Assembly: GCA_005879535.1 (NCBI GenBank)
Contig: VBKI01000032.1
Coordinates: 1 to 42,130 of the forward strand
Length of the DNA stretch: 42,130 bases
Source of the DNA: Deltaproteobacteria bacterium
GTDB taxonomy: Bacteria > Myxococcota > Myxococcia > Myxococcales > 40CM-4-68-19
Direction of reading: 5' to 3'
Positions within the stretch are counted from its first letter, which is position 1. The number at the start of each line of letters is the position of its first letter. The position numbers and the translations under genes are program-made. Under the pieces are notes generated by a model. The model was not told the DNA's origin. It worked only from the letters and a program-made list of their open reading frames with translations, and made no database searches. Positions 5,955 through 18,375 of the stretch are shown piece after piece.

Positions 5955-7703
5955 ATGTCGTCGCAGCCCGCAGTTGCACAGCAGAGCCGAAGCCCCGACG
6001 CCGAACCGGTCCAGAGGACGGGCGCGCAGATGGTCTGGGAAGTTCTCGTGCGCGAAGGCGTCGACGTCGTCTTCGGGTACCCGGGCGGCGCGATCATGCC
6101 GACCTACGACGCGATGCCGGCCTATCCCATCCGGCACGTCCTGGTCCGGCACGAGCAGGGCGCCGCCCACATGGCCGACGGCTATGCCCGGGCGTCGGGC
6201 AAAGTCGGAGTGGCGATCGCCACCTCCGGACCGGGCGCGACGAACCTCGTCACCGGCATCGCGACGGCGATGATGGATTCCTCTCCCATCGTCTGCATCA
6301 CGGGGCAGGTGCCTTCGACGGTCTTGGGCAGCGACGCCTTCCAGGAGACGGACATCACCGGCATCACGCTGCCGATCACCAAGCACAACTACCTGGTCAC
6401 GCGCGCCGAGGACGTCGCCCCCACCCTCCGCGAGGCCTTCTTCATCGCCCGCTCCGGCCGGCCGGGTCCGGTGCTGGTGGACATCACCAAGGACGCGCAG
6501 CAGGGAGTGGCGCGCCTCGACGCGCGGTTGCCGACGCGGGCGGCGCGCAGCCGCCCGATTCCGACGCCGACTTCCGACGCCATCGCCCGGGCAGCCTTGT
6601 TGATCGACGCGGCCGAGCGGCCCCTGATCCTCGCGGGCCAGGGCGTTCTGGCGTCGGGATCGACGGCGCTCTTGCGCGAGTTTGCCGAGAAGACCGGCGT
6701 TCCGGTGACCGCCACGCTGCTCGGCCTCGGAGGCTTCCCGGCATCGCATCCGCTCAGCCTGGGCATGATGGGGATGCACGGTGAAGCCTGGGTGAACACG
6801 TCGATCCAGGAAGCAGATCTCTTGGTCGCGCTGGGGATGCGCTTCGACGACCGGGTCACCGGCAAGCTGCAGACGTACGCGGTGAACGCGAAGAAGATCC
6901 ACGCGGAGATCGACCCCAGCGAGATCAACAAGAACGTCCGGGTGGACGTCGCCCTGCCGGGAGACCTGCGGCGGACGTTGGAGGCGCTGCTTCCGGTCGT
7001 ACAGGCGCGAACGCGCAAGCCCTGGCTGGATCGCATCGCGGCCCGGCGGAGCGAAGCGGCCCGCCGCGACGTGCAGTCGGTTCCCTCGGGCGGGAAGCTC
7101 TTCGCCGCCCACGTGCTGCACGATCTCTGGCGCTTGACGGAAGGCAAGGCGCTGGTCGTGACCGACGTCGGCCAGCACCAGATGTGGGAGGCGCAGTACT
7201 ACAAGCACGAGCGACCCCGGTCGCTGATCACCTCGGGCGGCCTCGGCACGATGGGGTTCGCGCTTCCCGCGGCGATGGGCGCGCGCTTTGCCCGACCGGA
7301 CGACGAGATCTGGGTAGTGGCGGGCGACGGCGGGTTCCAGATGACCGCCTGCGAGCTGATCACCTGCGCGCAGGAAGGCCTGAAGCTCAACATCGCCATC
7401 GTCAACAACGGCTATCTGGGGATGGTCCGACAGTGGCAGGAGTTCTTCTACAACCGCCGGTACGTCGCCACGCCGCTGCGCAGCCCCGACTTCGTGATGC
7501 TGGCTCAGGCGCACGGTTTGCCGGGACTCCGCGTCACGCGCAGGGAGGAGATCCCTCAGGCCGTCGAGCGGGCCCGGGCCGAGGCGGGCTCGGTGGTGGT
7601 CGAGTTCCGCGTCGAGCAGGAAGACTCGGTGTACCCGATGGTGCCGGCCAACACCGACCTGCGCGAGATGATCCGGCGACCCGCATTCGCCGAGGAGGAG
7701 TGA
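5955..7703 (+). CDS. ilvB: Acetolactate synthase large (catalytic) subunit
   Basis: Catalyses the first common step of valine, leucine and isoleucine synthesis, joining pyruvate to pyruvate or 2-oxobutyrate with ThDP, Mg and FAD. It is 582 residues, the family length. The N-terminal ThDP domain has VFGYPGGAIMP and RHEQGAAHMADGYARASG, which carries the catalytic Glu. The middle FAD-binding region follows, and the C-terminal ThDP/Mg site is GDGGFQMTACEL...NNGYLGMVRQWQ. Start at ATG 5955 with GAGG at 5946-5949; the in-frame GTG at 5922 lies inside the attenuator stem and is rejected. The stop overlaps the ilvN ATG as TGATG. Controlled by the upstream attenuator. Confidence 0.97.
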   Translation: MSSQPAVAQQSRSPDAEPVQRTGAQMVWEVLVREGVDVVFGYPGGAIMPTYDAMPAYPIRHVLVRHEQGAAHMADGYARASGKVGVAIATSGPGATNLVTGIATAMMDSSPIVCITGQVPSTVLGSDAFQETDITGITLPITKHNYLVTRAEDVAPTLREAFFIARSGRPGPVLVDITKDAQQGVARLDARLPTRAARSRPIPTPTSDAIARAALLIDAAERPLILAGQGVLASGSTALLREFAEKTGVPVTATLLGLGGFPASHPLSLGMMGMHGEAWVNTSIQEADLLVALGMRFDDRVTGKLQTYAVNAKKIHAEIDPSEINKNVRVDVALPGDLRRTLEALLPVVQARTRKPWLDRIAARRSEAARRDVQSVPSGGKLFAAHVLHDLWRLTEGKALVVTDVGQHQMWEAQYYKHERPRSLITSGGLGTMGFALPAAMGARFARPDDEIWVVAGDGGFQMTACELITCAQEGLKLNIAIVNNGYLGMVRQWQEFFYNRRYVATPLRSPDFVMLAQAHGLPGLRVTRREEIPQAVERARAEAGSVVVEFRVEQEDSVYPMVPANTDLREMIRRPAFAEEE

Positions 7704-8272
7704 TGCCGCACGACTCCGCGTTTTCCATTCCCAGTGGCCGGAGGACGGCGCAGACGCTCATCGTCTACGTCGAAGATCAGCCCGGGACCCTCAACCGCAT
7801 CGTCTCGCTGTTCCGGCGGCGCGGGTTCAACATCGAGTCGCTCACGGTCGGCCGCTCCGAACGGGAAGGCATCTCCCGCATCACCGTGGTGGTGCGTGCG
7901 GACGACGAGACCGCCCGGCGGCTGGAGGCGAACCTCTACAAGCTCGTCAACGTGCTTTCGGTCGAAGACGTGACCCACGCGCCGTCGGTCACGCGCGAGA
8001 TGGCGTTCGTGAAGGTGCGCGCCGCGCAGAACCGGCGCCCCGAGTTGCTTCAGCTCGTGCAGACCTTCCGCGCCCGTGTGGTGGACCTCGGTCCCGAGTC
8101 GGTGATCGTCGAGACCACCGGGACGCAGGAGAAGCTCGACGGGCTCGTCGAGGTGCTGCGCCCCTTCGGGATCCTCGAGCTGGTGCGCACTGGAGCGGTG
8201 GCGATGCAGCGAGGACCGGGGGGCGGCGCGCAGGACGAAGCGTCCGAATCGGATGACGGGGTAGCCGCATGA
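7703..8272 (+). CDS. ilvN: Acetolactate synthase small (regulatory) subunit
   Basis: Regulatory partner of IlvB that normally confers valine feedback inhibition and stimulates the catalytic subunit. It is 189 residues. An ACT domain begins near residue 18 (TLIVYVEDQPGTLNRIVSLF, RRRGFNIESLTVGRSE), followed by the usual second half ending near FGILELVRTG. A short acidic/Gly tail follows. ATG 7703 overlaps the ilvB stop, and AGGAGGAG just upstream is a strong ribosome-binding site. The frame ends at 8272, overlapping a possible ATG (8269) of leuA. Confidence 0.95.
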   Translation: MPHDSAFSIPSGRRTAQTLIVYVEDQPGTLNRIVSLFRRRGFNIESLTVGRSEREGISRITVVVRADDETARRLEANLYKLVNVLSVEDVTHAPSVTREMAFVKVRAAQNRRPELLQLVQTFRARVVDLGPESVIVETTGTQEKLDGLVEVLRPFGILELVRTGAVAMQRGPGGGAQDEASESDDGVAA

Positions 8273-8301
8273 CTTTCAAACCAGAAGCAGGAGCGACGCG
8301 G

Positions 8302-9885
8302 ATGAACAGGAACGGGAACGAGACGAGCGACCGGGTGATCGTGTTCGACACCACCCTGCGCGACGGTGAGCAGGCCCCAGGCGGGAGCATGAACCTCTCG
8401 CAGAAGATGCAGGTGGCGAAGGCTCTCGCGGCGCTCGGCGTGGACGTGATGGAAGTCGGATTTCCCGTCGCGTCGCCAGGCGATTTCCAGGCCGTGGAAG
8501 CGATCTCCCGGCAAGTGGAGGGCCCCGTCATCTGCGCGCTCGCGCGCGCGCACCGGCCGGACATCGACGCCGTCCTCAAGGCGCTGGCGCCCGCGTCGCG
8601 CCGTCGGGTCCACGTCTTCCTCGCCACGAGCCCGATCCACCGCGAGCACAAGCTGCGGATGACGCAAGCGGAAGTGGTCCGCGTCGCCACCGGCGCCATC
8701 GAGTACGCGCGCGAGCGCTGCGACGACGTGGAGTTCTCCGCCGAGGACGCGGCACGCACGGAGCCGGACTTCCTCGTCGAAGTGGTGGAGCGCGCCATCG
8801 AGGCGGGCGCCACGACCATCAACATCCCCGACACCGTCGGGTACGCGGTGCCTTCGCACTTCGCCGCCATCATCGAGAACCTGCGCGCCAAGGTCCGCGG
8901 CATCGACCGCGTGGTGCTCAGCGTCCACTGCCATGACGATCTCGGCATGGCGGTAGCCAACAGCCTGGCGGCGCTCCAGGCGGGGGCGCGGCAGGTGGAG
9001 TGCACCGTCAACGGGATCGGCGAGCGCGCCGGGAACTGTTCGCTCGAGGAAGTGGTGATGGCGCTGCGCACGCGCCACGACTTCTTCGGCCTGCGCACGG
9101 GCATCCGTACGCAGCAGCTCTGCTCGGCGAGCCGGGTGGTGGCGGGAGCGACGGGATTCCACGTCGCGCGCAACAAGGCGGTGGTCGGGCAGAACGCCTT
9201 CGCCCACGAATCCGGCATCCACCAGCACGGGATGATCAACCACCAGCAGACGTACGAGGTGATGCGGCCCGAGGACGTCGGCTTCAAGAGCAGCAACCTC
9301 GTGCTCGGCAAGCACAGCGGCCGCCATGCGCTGAACGCGCGGCTGCACGATCTCGGCTACCAGCTCGAGCCGGAGCAGATCGACAAGGTATTCGAGGAGC
9401 TGAAGCGGCTCGCGGACAAGAAGAAGGAGATCTACGACGGCGACCTCGACGCGCTGCTCGTCGGCCTCTTCCAGAACGGGACGGCGCGCCGCTGGGAGCT
9501 GGCGAGCCTCAACGCGGTCAGCGGCACCGGCACGCCTCCCACTGCCGCCGTGTCGCTCCTCACCCGCGACGGGCGGAAGCTCGACGAGGCGGCCACCGGC
9601 GACGGTCCGGTCGACGCCGTCTTCAAGTGCATCGAGCGCATCACCGGCGTGAAAGCGCGTCTGCGCGACTTCACCATCGCGAGCGTCAGCGCCGGCGAGG
9701 ATGCGCAGGGTGAAGTGATCGTCGTCGTCGAGCACGAGGGCCGCACCTATCGCGGGCGCGGCCTGAGCACCGACATCGTCCTCGCCAGCGCCGAGGCCTA
9801 CCTGGAGGTGGTGAACCGAATCTCCGCGGGCCGCCTGCAGCGCAAGACGCCCCCCGAGCCCGAGGTGGTGTGTGGCGCAGTCTGA
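8302..9885 (+). CDS. leuA: 2-isopropylmalate synthase
   Basis: Commits 2-oxoisovalerate to leucine by condensing it with acetyl-CoA. The protein has 527 residues from ATG 8302. The TIM-barrel catalytic domain shows [15 protein letters not shown] at the start, the metal-binding [17 protein letters not shown] (HxH), and [15 protein letters not shown]. The C-terminal half holds the linker ([21 protein letters not shown]) and an allosteric region from about 390, probably sensing leucine. The start was chosen for GCAGGAG ending eight bases before 8302; the alternative ATG 8269 overlaps the ilvN stop as ATGA and adds 11 residues. Its 3' end overlaps leuC by 14 bases. Confidence 0.95.
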   Translation: MNRNGNETSDRVIVFDTTLRDGEQAPGGSMNLSQKMQVAKALAALGVDVMEVGFPVASPGDFQAVEAISRQVEGPVICALARAHRPDIDAVLKALAPASRRRVHVFLATSPIHREHKLRMTQAEVVRVATGAIEYARERCDDVEFSAEDAARTEPDFLVEVVERAIEAGATTINIPDTVGYAVPSHFAAIIENLRAKVRGIDRVVLSVHCHDDLGMAVANSLAALQAGARQVECTVNGIGERAGNCSLEEVVMALRTRHDFFGLRTGIRTQQLCSASRVVAGATGFHVARNKAVVGQNAFAHESGIHQHGMINHQQTYEVMRPEDVGFKSSNLVLGKHSGRHALNARLHDLGYQLEPEQIDKVFEELKRLADKKKEIYDGDLDALLVGLFQNGTARRWELASLNAVSGTGTPPTAAVSLLTRDGRKLDEAATGDGPVDAVFKCIERITGVKARLRDFTIASVSAGEDAQGEVIVVVEHEGRTYRGRGLSTDIVLASAEAYLEVVNRISAGRLQRKTPPEPEVVCGAV

Positions 9886-11302
9886 GCCGCGCACGCTCTT
9901 CGGCAAGCTCTGGGACGCGCACCTCGTCCGTCCGGAGACGGACGAGGCGCCAGCGGTCTTGTACGTCGATCTCCACCTCGTGCACGAGGTGACCTCGCCG
10001 CAGGCATTCTCGGTGCTGCGCGAGCGCGGCATCGGCGTGAGACGTCCCGGCCGGACGCTCGCGACCATGGATCACTCGACGCCGACCACGCCGCGTCCGC
10101 GGGGCACGAAGCTGGTCATCGAGGACCGCGACTGCGCGGCGCAGCTTGGCGCGCTGGAGGCGAACTGCGCGCAGTTCGGCGTCGAGCTGCACTCGCTCTC
10201 CAGCGAGCAGCAGGGCATCGTGCACGTCATCGGGCCGGAGCTGGGTCTGACGCAGCCGGGGATGACCATCGTCTGCGGCGACAGCCATACCAGCACGCAC
10301 GGGGCCTTCGGCGCCTTTGCTTTCGGGATCGGCACCAGCGAAGTGGCGCACGTGCTGGCCACGCAATGCCTGCTGCAACGGCGGCCGCGAACGCTGCAAG
10401 TGCGGGTCGAAGGCCGGCCGCGGCCGGGTGTCACCGCGAAGGATCTCATCCTCTCGATCATCGGCCGCATCGGCATCGCCGGCGGCACCGGCCACGTCAT
10501 CGAGTACACCGGAAGCGCCATCCGGGCGCTCTCGATGGAAGAGCGGATGACGGTGTGCAACATGTCCATCGAGGCCGGAGCCCGCGCCGGCTGCATCGCG
10601 CCCGACGACGTCACGTTCCAGTACCTGGCCGGGCGGCCGCGGGCGCCGCAGGGCCCGGACTGGGATCGCGCGCTCACTCGCTGGCTGACGCTACCCGGCG
10701 ATCCGGGAGCGATCTATGATCGCACGGTCGAGATCGACGGCAGCGCCGTCGAGCCGACCATCACTTTTGGAACGAATCCGGGAATGTCCGTCCCGATTCG
10801 CGGCGAGGTGCCGGATCCGGGGTCCGCCACTGACGCCGCGAATCGGGCGGCATTGGATCGGGCGCTCCGCTACATGGGCCTGCGGCCGGGACAGCCGCTG
10901 ATCGGCCATCCTATCGACGTCGTCTTCATCGGAAGCTGCACCAACGCGCGCCTCGAGGATCTCCGCGCTGCGGCATCGGTTCTGCGAGGAAGGAAGGTGG
11001 CGGCAGGGGTCCGCGCGCTGGTGGTGCCCGGATCCCGGCAGGTGAAGAAGGCGGCCGAGGCAGAGGGCCTGGATCGCGTTTTTCGCGATGCCGGTGCGGA
11101 GTGGCGCGAGCCCGGGTGCTCGATGTGCATCGGGATGAACGGCGATCAGGTCGGGCGGGGACAGTCCGCCGTCAGTACCAGCAACCGCAATTTCGAAGGG
11201 CGCCAGGGTCCCGGTGCGCGGACTTTCCTCGCCAGCCCACTGACCGCCGCAGCGGCTGCGATTGCCGGCGCCATCGCCGACCCGCGGGAGCTTCTGCGAT
11301 GA
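9872..11302 (+). CDS. leuC: 3-isopropylmalate dehydratase large subunit
   Basis: Aconitase-family subunit that, with LeuD, isomerises 2- to 3-isopropylmalate on a [4Fe-4S] cluster. It is 476 residues with [27 protein letters not shown], the first cluster Cys in [13 protein letters not shown] and the other two in [10 protein letters not shown], then [19 protein letters not shown]. All ligands are present. It starts with GTG 9872 inside the end of leuA, preceded by CCGAGGTGGT. The LeuC-then-LeuD gene order with an ATGA overlap suggests stoichiometric synthesis. Confidence 0.96.
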   Translation: MAQSEPRTLFGKLWDAHLVRPETDEAPAVLYVDLHLVHEVTSPQAFSVLRERGIGVRRPGRTLATMDHSTPTTPRPRGTKLVIEDRDCAAQLGALEANCAQFGVELHSLSSEQQGIVHVIGPELGLTQPGMTIVCGDSHTSTHGAFGAFAFGIGTSEVAHVLATQCLLQRRPRTLQVRVEGRPRPGVTAKDLILSIIGRIGIAGGTGHVIEYTGSAIRALSMEERMTVCNMSIEAGARAGCIAPDDVTFQYLAGRPRAPQGPDWDRALTRWLTLPGDPGAIYDRTVEIDGSAVEPTITFGTNPGMSVPIRGEVPDPGSATDAANRAALDRALRYMGLRPGQPLIGHPIDVVFIGSCTNARLEDLRAAASVLRGRKVAAGVRALVVPGSRQVKKAAEAEGLDRVFRDAGAEWREPGCSMCIGMNGDQVGRGQSAVSTSNRNFEGRQGPGARTFLASPLTAAAAAIAGAIADPRELLR

Positions 11303-11880
11303 CGGCGCTGCAACCCTTCCGCAAGCTCGACTCCCGGACCGCCGTTCTTGCCCGCGCCGACATCGACACCGACCAGATCATTCCGGCGCGCTATCTCAAG
11401 GGCACCACGCGCGCCGGCCTTGGCCGCTGGCTCTTTGCTGGCTGGAGGTACGACGAACAGGGCCGTCCGAGGGCAGACTTCCCGCTCTCGCGGCCCGAGG
11501 CCCACGGCGCGCAGGTGCTGGTCGCCGGAGCGAATTTCGGCTGCGGGTCATCGCGCGAGCACGCTCCCTGGGCGCTGCTCGATTACGGCTTCCGCGCCGT
11601 GGTCAGCTCGTCCATCGCCGACATCTTCCGCGGCAACGCGCTCAAGAACGGGCTCCTGCCGGTGATCGTCGATCCGGCGACGCACGAGATCCTGCTCGCG
11701 TCGCCGGGGGTGCGCGTCAGCATCGATCTCGAGTCGTGCACGCTCGCGTTCGGCGACGCCCGCGTCAGCTTCGCCATCGACCCCTTTTCCCGCCGCTGCC
11801 TGCTCCAGGGCGTCGACGAGCTCGGGTACCTTCTCGAGCAGGAAGACGCGATCGCCGCATACGAGAAGGAGCAAGGATGA
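11299..11880 (+). CDS. leuD: 3-isopropylmalate dehydratase small subunit
   Basis: Swivel-domain partner of LeuC, 193 residues. Typical landmarks are [17 protein letters not shown] near the N-terminus, [17 protein letters not shown] and [18 protein letters not shown]. The ATG overlaps the leuC stop, and the stop overlaps the leuB ATG, both as ATGA. Nothing unusual is seen. Confidence 0.96.
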   Translation: MTALQPFRKLDSRTAVLARADIDTDQIIPARYLKGTTRAGLGRWLFAGWRYDEQGRPRADFPLSRPEAHGAQVLVAGANFGCGSSREHAPWALLDYGFRAVVSSSIADIFRGNALKNGLLPVIVDPATHEILLASPGVRVSIDLESCTLAFGDARVSFAIDPFSRRCLLQGVDELGYLLEQEDAIAAYEKEQG

Positions 11881-12952
11881 GGGCGCTAATCGCGGTCTTG
11901 CCGGGCGACGGCGTCGGTCCGGAAGTGACAGCGGAAGCGGTACGCGTCCTCACCGCGGTGGGCGAGCTGTACGGGCACGCATTCGATCTTCGCGAGGCAA
12001 CCGTCGGGGGAGTCGCCATCGAGCGAACGGGTGTACCGCTGCCGGACGAGACCGCCGCTCTCTGCCGCGGCGCCGACGCCGTCCTGCTGGGCGCCGTCGG
12101 CGGACCGCGGTGGGGCCCTTCATCGCCGGTCCGGCCGGAGCAGGGACTGCTCGAGCTGCGGCGCGCGCTCGGCGTGTTCGCGAACTTGAGGCCTGCCTCG
12201 CCGCATCCGCGCGTCGTTGCGGCGTCGCCGCTGAAGCCGGCGGTGCTGCGCGGGGTGGACGTGCTGATCGTCCGCGAGCTGACGGGCGGAATCTACTTCG
12301 GCGAGAAGCGCCGCGAGGCGGCCTGGGCCGAGGACCACTGCACCTACAGCGAGGACGAGATCGCGCGCGTCGTCCGCGTCGCAGCGCGGCTTGCGCAGTC
12401 GCGCCGCGGCCGGCTGACGTCGGTCGACAAGGCGAACGTGCTCGAGACTTCCCGGCTGTGGCGCGAGGTGACGACGCGCATCGTCCAGGAGGAGTATCCC
12501 CGGATCAGCCTGGAGCACCAGCTCGTGGACTCCTGCGCGCTCCGCCTCGTGCAGCGGCCAGCGGACTTCGACGTCATCGTCACCGAGAACCTGTTCGGCG
12601 ACATCCTCACCGATCTCACCGCCGTGCTCGGCGGCTCGATCGGGATGCTGCCCTCGGCATCGCTCGGAGAGCGCGGACCAGGACTGTACGAGCCGGTGCA
12701 CGGCTCGGCGCCCGACATCGCCGGCCGTGGGCTTGCGAATCCCTACGGAGCGATCGGGAGCGTCTCGCTGCTGCTCCGCCACTCCTTGCATCTCGAGGAC
12801 GAGGCCGCCGCGGTCGACGCCGCCATCGGCGCCGCGCTGGAGACCGGGGCGCTCACCGCCGACGTGGCCGACCGGGACGATCGCACCTGCAAGACTGTCG
12901 AGGTGGGCGATGCCGTCGTCCACGCGCTGTCGCGGCACAAGGAGTCACGCTG

Positions 12953-12953
<1 letters not shown>
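11877..12953 (+). CDS. leuB: 3-isopropylmalate dehydrogenase
   Basis: NAD-dependent oxidative decarboxylase completing 2-oxoisocaproate formation, 358 residues. The motifs are [18 protein letters not shown] at the N-terminus, [31 protein letters not shown] (catalytic Lys), [11 protein letters not shown] (metal-binding Asp), and [18 protein letters not shown] with the NAD-binding segment. A ribosome-binding site AAGGAG precedes the ATG, which overlaps the leuD stop. The stop overlaps ilvD as TGATG. Confidence 0.96.
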
Positions 12954-15674
<2,721 letters not shown>

Positions 15675-15688
15675 GAGCCGGAGGCAGG

Positions 15689-16669
15689 GTGGAACGCGTC
15701 CAGAGTACGGAGCTCGAAGGCCGGTCGACCGCCGGATCCAGAGGAACGACGGCGGCCGGTCCTCCGCGCATGTGGCTGAACGGCAAGCTCGTCTCGCCTT
15801 CGGAGGCGCGGTTGGACTTCCTCACGCCCGCGCTCCACTACGGAGTGGCGGCCTTCGAGGGGATCCGCTGTTACCGCACGGCGCGAGGGCCGGCCATCTT
15901 CAGGCTCGAGGAGCACGTCGAGCGGCTGATCCATTCGGCGCGCGTCCTCGGCTGGCGCGAGCTGCCGTTCGGTCTGGAGGAGCTGACCGCAGGCTGCACG
16001 GACGTGGTCCGCGCGAGCGGATTCGAGGAGTGCTACATCCGCCCTCTGATCTGGCTCGCGGAAGGCGGCTGGAACCTGACGGTCGACGGCGGCAAGGCGT
16101 ACGCGGGCATCGCCGTCTGGGAGTGGAAGGCGTATCTGGGGGCAGAGGCGCTGGAGCAGGGCGTTCGCGCCAACGTCTCCACCTTTACCCGTCACCACCC
16201 GAACGTGATGATGACCAAGGCGAAGATCAGCGGGAACTATCCCAACTCGGTGCTGGCGAAGACCGAGTCGCTGCGCCTCGGATTCGACGAGGCGATCATG
16301 CTCGATGCGCAGGGCATGGTGGCGGAGTGCACCGGCGAGAACATCTTCGTGGTGCGCCGCGGGCGCCTGGTCACGCCGCCTCCCGGGGCCATCCTGGAGG
16401 GCATCACCCGCGACTCGATCATGACGCTGGCGCGCGATCTGGGCCACGAAGTTGTCGAGCAGCCGGTCTCCCGCGACCAGCTCTACATCGCCGACGAGGT
16501 CTTCGTGACCGGGACCGCGGCGGAGGTGATCGGGCTGCGGGAGATCGACTTTCGTCCGATCGGCTCCGGCCGCGGAACGCCCGTCACGCGGGCGCTGCAG
16601 CAGGCGTACCACGCGGTGGTGCGTGGAGAGCATCCCCGCTCTGCGTCCTGGCTCACGTTCGTGAGCTGA
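15689..16669 (+). CDS. ilvE: Branched-chain amino acid aminotransferase
   Basis: PLP enzyme performing the last transamination to Val, Leu and Ile. From GTG 15689 it has 326 residues; from ATG 15770 it would have 299. Fold-type IV features are ALHYGVAAFEGIRCYRT, the PLP lysine in TKAKISGNYPNSVLAK, DEAIMLDAQGMVAECTGENIF, and GAILEGITRDSIM. GGAGG at 15680-15684 supports the GTG start, although spacing is short (4 bases). The extra N-terminal 27 residues are Gly/Ser/Thr-rich and not conserved in the family, so the ATG start remains possible. Last gene of the operon, 14 bases after ilvC. Confidence 0.93.
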   Translation: MERVQSTELEGRSTAGSRGTTAAGPPRMWLNGKLVSPSEARLDFLTPALHYGVAAFEGIRCYRTARGPAIFRLEEHVERLIHSARVLGWRELPFGLEELTAGCTDVVRASGFEECYIRPLIWLAEGGWNLTVDGGKAYAGIAVWEWKAYLGAEALEQGVRANVSTFTRHHPNVMMTKAKISGNYPNSVLAKTESLRLGFDEAIMLDAQGMVAECTGENIFVVRRGRLVTPPPGAILEGITRDSIMTLARDLGHEVVEQPVSRDQLYIADEVFVTGTAAEVIGLREIDFRPIGSGRGTPVTRALQQAYHAVVRGEHPRSASWLTFVS

Positions 16670-16674
16670 CCGGG

Positions 16675-16709
16675 TCGACAACGGCGCCGGACCTGCTAGG
16701 TTCGGCGCC
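16675..16709 (+). promoter_or_regulatory. Hairpin after ilvE overlapping the predicted sodC promoter
   Basis: GGCGCCGGACC (16683-16693) and GGTTCGGCGCC (16699-16709) pair over 11 positions in RNA, counting one G-U, around a TGCTA loop. It follows ilvE by 13 bases but has no real T-run, so it could be a weak terminator or an RNA stabiliser. The same stretch contains a promoter candidate, TCGACA (16675-16680), 16 bases, TAGGTT (16697-16702), which would start the superoxide dismutase transcript near 16709. Confidence 0.45.
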
Positions 16710-16727
16710 CCGTTTCCGGAGGTGCTC

Positions 16728-17378
16728 ATGCGGTACGCGACGCTGCTCCTGATCCTCGCTTGCGGCTGCGCCACTACGACGTCCACGACGGGTGCGCCAT
16801 CGGGCGGCACCGCCGGCGGAGCGGACGCCGGCACCGTCTCGTCCGACGCGGGCATGTTCGGAACTTTCGACGCGGGCGGAATGTACGGCGATGCTGGCGC
16901 GATGGGCGCGCCGGACGCCGGGATGCCGGGCACGACGCCGTCGGTGCTGACGGCGAGGCTCGAGCCGCGCAGCAGCAGCAACGTGTCGGGCATCGCGCGT
17001 GTCACTCCGGGAGGATCCGGCGTCGTGGTCCTGGTGGAGGTGCAGAATGCCACGCCCGGCGAGCACGGGGTGCACATCCACGAGAACGGCGATTGCAGCG
17101 ACCCTGCTGCCCAGAACGCCGGCCCTCACTTCAATCCCAAGTCGGCGGCGCACCACGGCGGCGCGAACACGCCAGTCCGCCACGGCGGCGACCTCGGGAA
17201 CATGAAGGTCAGCTCCAGCGGCCGCGGCCTGCTGGCCGTGACCGTGTCCGACCTGACGATGGACAATGCATCCGGCCGCGCGGTGGTCGTCCACGAGAAG
17301 GCGGACGATCTGCAGTCGGATCCGGCAGGCAACTCTGGAAATCGCATCGCCTGCGGCGTGCTCCAGGCCGGCCAGTAA
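16728..17378 (+). CDS. sodC: Cu/Zn superoxide dismutase, lipoprotein form
   Basis: Converts superoxide to hydrogen peroxide outside the cytoplasm. It has 216 residues. The N-terminus MRYATLLLILAC is a lipoprotein signal with the lipidated Cys at 12. A linker of about 55 residues rich in Ala, Gly and Asp (DAG repeats) tethers the catalytic domain. Metal ligands are visible in HGVHIHENGDC (Cu His pair), PHFNPKSAAHHGG (bridging and Zn His), HGGDLGN (Zn Asp) and VVHEKADDL (Cu His). The start uses GGAGG at 16718-16722, five bases before ATG. It is likely a single gene with its own promoter, perhaps protecting surface Fe-S or lipid targets. Confidence 0.93.
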   Translation: MRYATLLLILACGCATTTSTTGAPSGGTAGGADAGTVSSDAGMFGTFDAGGMYGDAGAMGAPDAGMPGTTPSVLTARLEPRSSSNVSGIARVTPGGSGVVVLVEVQNATPGEHGVHIHENGDCSDPAAQNAGPHFNPKSAAHHGGANTPVRHGGDLGNMKVSSSGRGLLAVTVSDLTMDNASGRAVVVHEKADDLQSDPAGNSGNRIACGVLQAGQ

Positions 17379-17414
17379 GACGCTCAGGAAGAAGGTGACC
17401 GACGCGATGCGGGG

Positions 17415-17450
17415 CTAGTTGCCGGCGCCATCCTCGCGCTGACGTGTTGA
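17415..17450. repeat. Degenerate duplicate of a small-gene 3' end (second copy 17560-17597)
   Basis: CTAGTTGCCGGCGCC...GCTGACGTGTTGA at 17415-17450 repeats, in the same direction, the sequence CTAGTTGCCGCCGCC...TCTGACGTGCTTGA at 17560-17597, which encodes the C-terminus and stop of the small minus-strand gene 17560-17850. The rest of the 181-base gap 17379-17559 shows no convincing gene. The copy may be what is left of a second, decayed member of that gene family. Confidence 0.45.
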
Positions 17451-17559
17451 CGCGCGCTGCTGTGCGCGAATCAGCGGTGTATTCGGCCACTGCGTATGCT
17501 GTGGTGGCCCTACTCGTCGGCCTCGCCGTGCCCTCGCGCATGGTCGAATTGCGTATCCG

Positions 17560-17850
17560 CTAGTTGCCGCCGCCCATTCCCGGTCTGACGTGCTTGACTT
17601 TCTGGGACTTTACGATCGTCGCTGCATTCAGAAGCGCATCGACGGGACCGACTCCCTTCATGTTCTTCACGCCCTGGGTCATGCCCTCGACAAAGAGAGG
17701 GCAGGCCCAAACTGGAATTTCGCCAGTCGTCATCTCAATCGGCCGTCCAACAACGATCTCGACGGTATGACGAAGGCCATCCTTACCGAGATAAGACCAG
17801 GTATCTCTTGCGATGGGATCACGGATCGCGTCTGCTTGTTCCTTTGGCAT
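17560..17850 (-). CDS. Small hypothetical protein (DUF6968-like)
   Basis: A 96-residue soluble protein: a charged N-terminus, SYLGKDGLRHTVEIVVGRP, a middle VWACPLFVEG, then a helix GVGPVDALLNAATIVKSQKV and a glycine-rich end. The layout (a short beta-sheet half with a conserved W-x-C-P, then a (G)VDAL..A helix) recalls small DUF6968-type proteins, a comparison made from memory. Function is unknown; such small proteins often occur in accessory loci. The surrounding DNA has visibly lower GC than the flanking operons, suggesting transfer. A GAGG four bases before ATG 17850 supports the start. It sits 6 bases behind a tiny Cys-rich frame and has a degenerate copy of its tail downstream. Confidence 0.6.
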   Translation of the reverse strand: MPKEQADAIRDPIARDTWSYLGKDGLRHTVEIVVGRPIEMTTGEIPVWACPLFVEGMTQGVKNMKGVGPVDALLNAATIVKSQKVKHVRPGMGGGN

Positions 17851-17856
17851 GTCGCC

Positions 17857-17988
17857 TCAGAATCCGCCGTTACCTAGATAAGCTTGGTTACAGAAGGAAA
17901 TGCATTGGGCGAGCCGCTCGGACACTTGCTGCATACACAAAGCGTATGCCTTTCTTGCTTCGCATTTGCCGAGATTTGGGGACACCAT
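17857..17988 (-). CDS. Possible 43-residue Cys-rich small protein
   Basis: From ATG 17988 the frame encodes 43 residues with four cysteines in a helical-looking stretch (KCEARKAYALCMQQVSER, then CISFCNQAYLGNGGF). The frame is open about 57 bases further upstream without a better start, so it could be the C-terminal remnant of a longer protein. It ends six bases before the next small gene on the same strand. No ribosome-binding site is apparent. I do not recognise it. Its position in a lower-GC patch and its spacing are the only support. Confidence 0.3.
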   Translation of the reverse strand: MVSPNLGKCEARKAYALCMQQVSERLAQCISFCNQAYLGNGGF

Positions 17989-18042
17989 ATACGCAGTCGT
18001 GCAAGCTCGCCGCGGAGACCCTTCTCGCCGGCGACGACGTCG

Positions 18043-18375
18043 CTACTCAGCGGTCACTCCATCATCTCCACAAAGAGGACACTGCTGGAGCCGCGCCAAC
18101 GACGGGAACCATGCCGGCAGGGGGACTTTCGTGAGTGCCCAACCTGACACAGATTTCCCGCAAGCCCGACACCTCACCGATGACACGAACCAGAGGAAAG
18201 CCCCTGCCATCGCCATCACACCGGCGAGATGCAGCCAAAGCGGATGCGTCCCCGTCGAAATTGCGTAACTGGCGACCCATAGAAGGGAGGCGATGCCGAT
18301 CCCGAGGCCAAACACGGCAACCTTCCAGCGTTGGTGCGTTCGATGGAGCCAGTTTGGCGAGTGAGCGCCGTTCAT
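18043..18375 (-). CDS. Small membrane protein with a zinc-ribbon-like tail
   Basis: A 110-residue protein with two predicted membrane segments (about residues 20-38, VAVFGLGIGIASLLWVAS, and 47-66, LWLHLAGVMAMAGAFLWFVS), followed by a cytoplasmic tail with paired cysteines, CRACGK and CPLCGDD, a typical zinc ribbon. Such proteins are widespread and mostly uncharacterised. GGGGGATG lies eight bases before ATG 18375. It lies in the lower-GC patch and has the same orientation as the two small genes downstream. Function unknown. Confidence 0.65.
   Translation of the reverse strand: MNGAHSPNWLHRTHQRWKVAVFGLGIGIASLLWVASYAISTGTHPLWLHLAGVMAMAGAFLWFVSSVRCRACGKSVSGWALTKVPLPAWFPSLARLQQCPLCGDDGVTAE

Noticed and set aside
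5922-5955. GTG start extending ilvB upstream
   Set aside because: It lies in the terminator stem and T-run and has no ribosome-binding site; ATG 5955 has one and gives the family-like N-terminus.
17444-17564. 39-codon plus-strand frame with a hydrophobic stretch between sodC and the small genes
   Set aside because: GTG start without a ribosome-binding site, overlap with the duplicated tail, and no recognisable feature beyond one Ala/Val/Leu segment.
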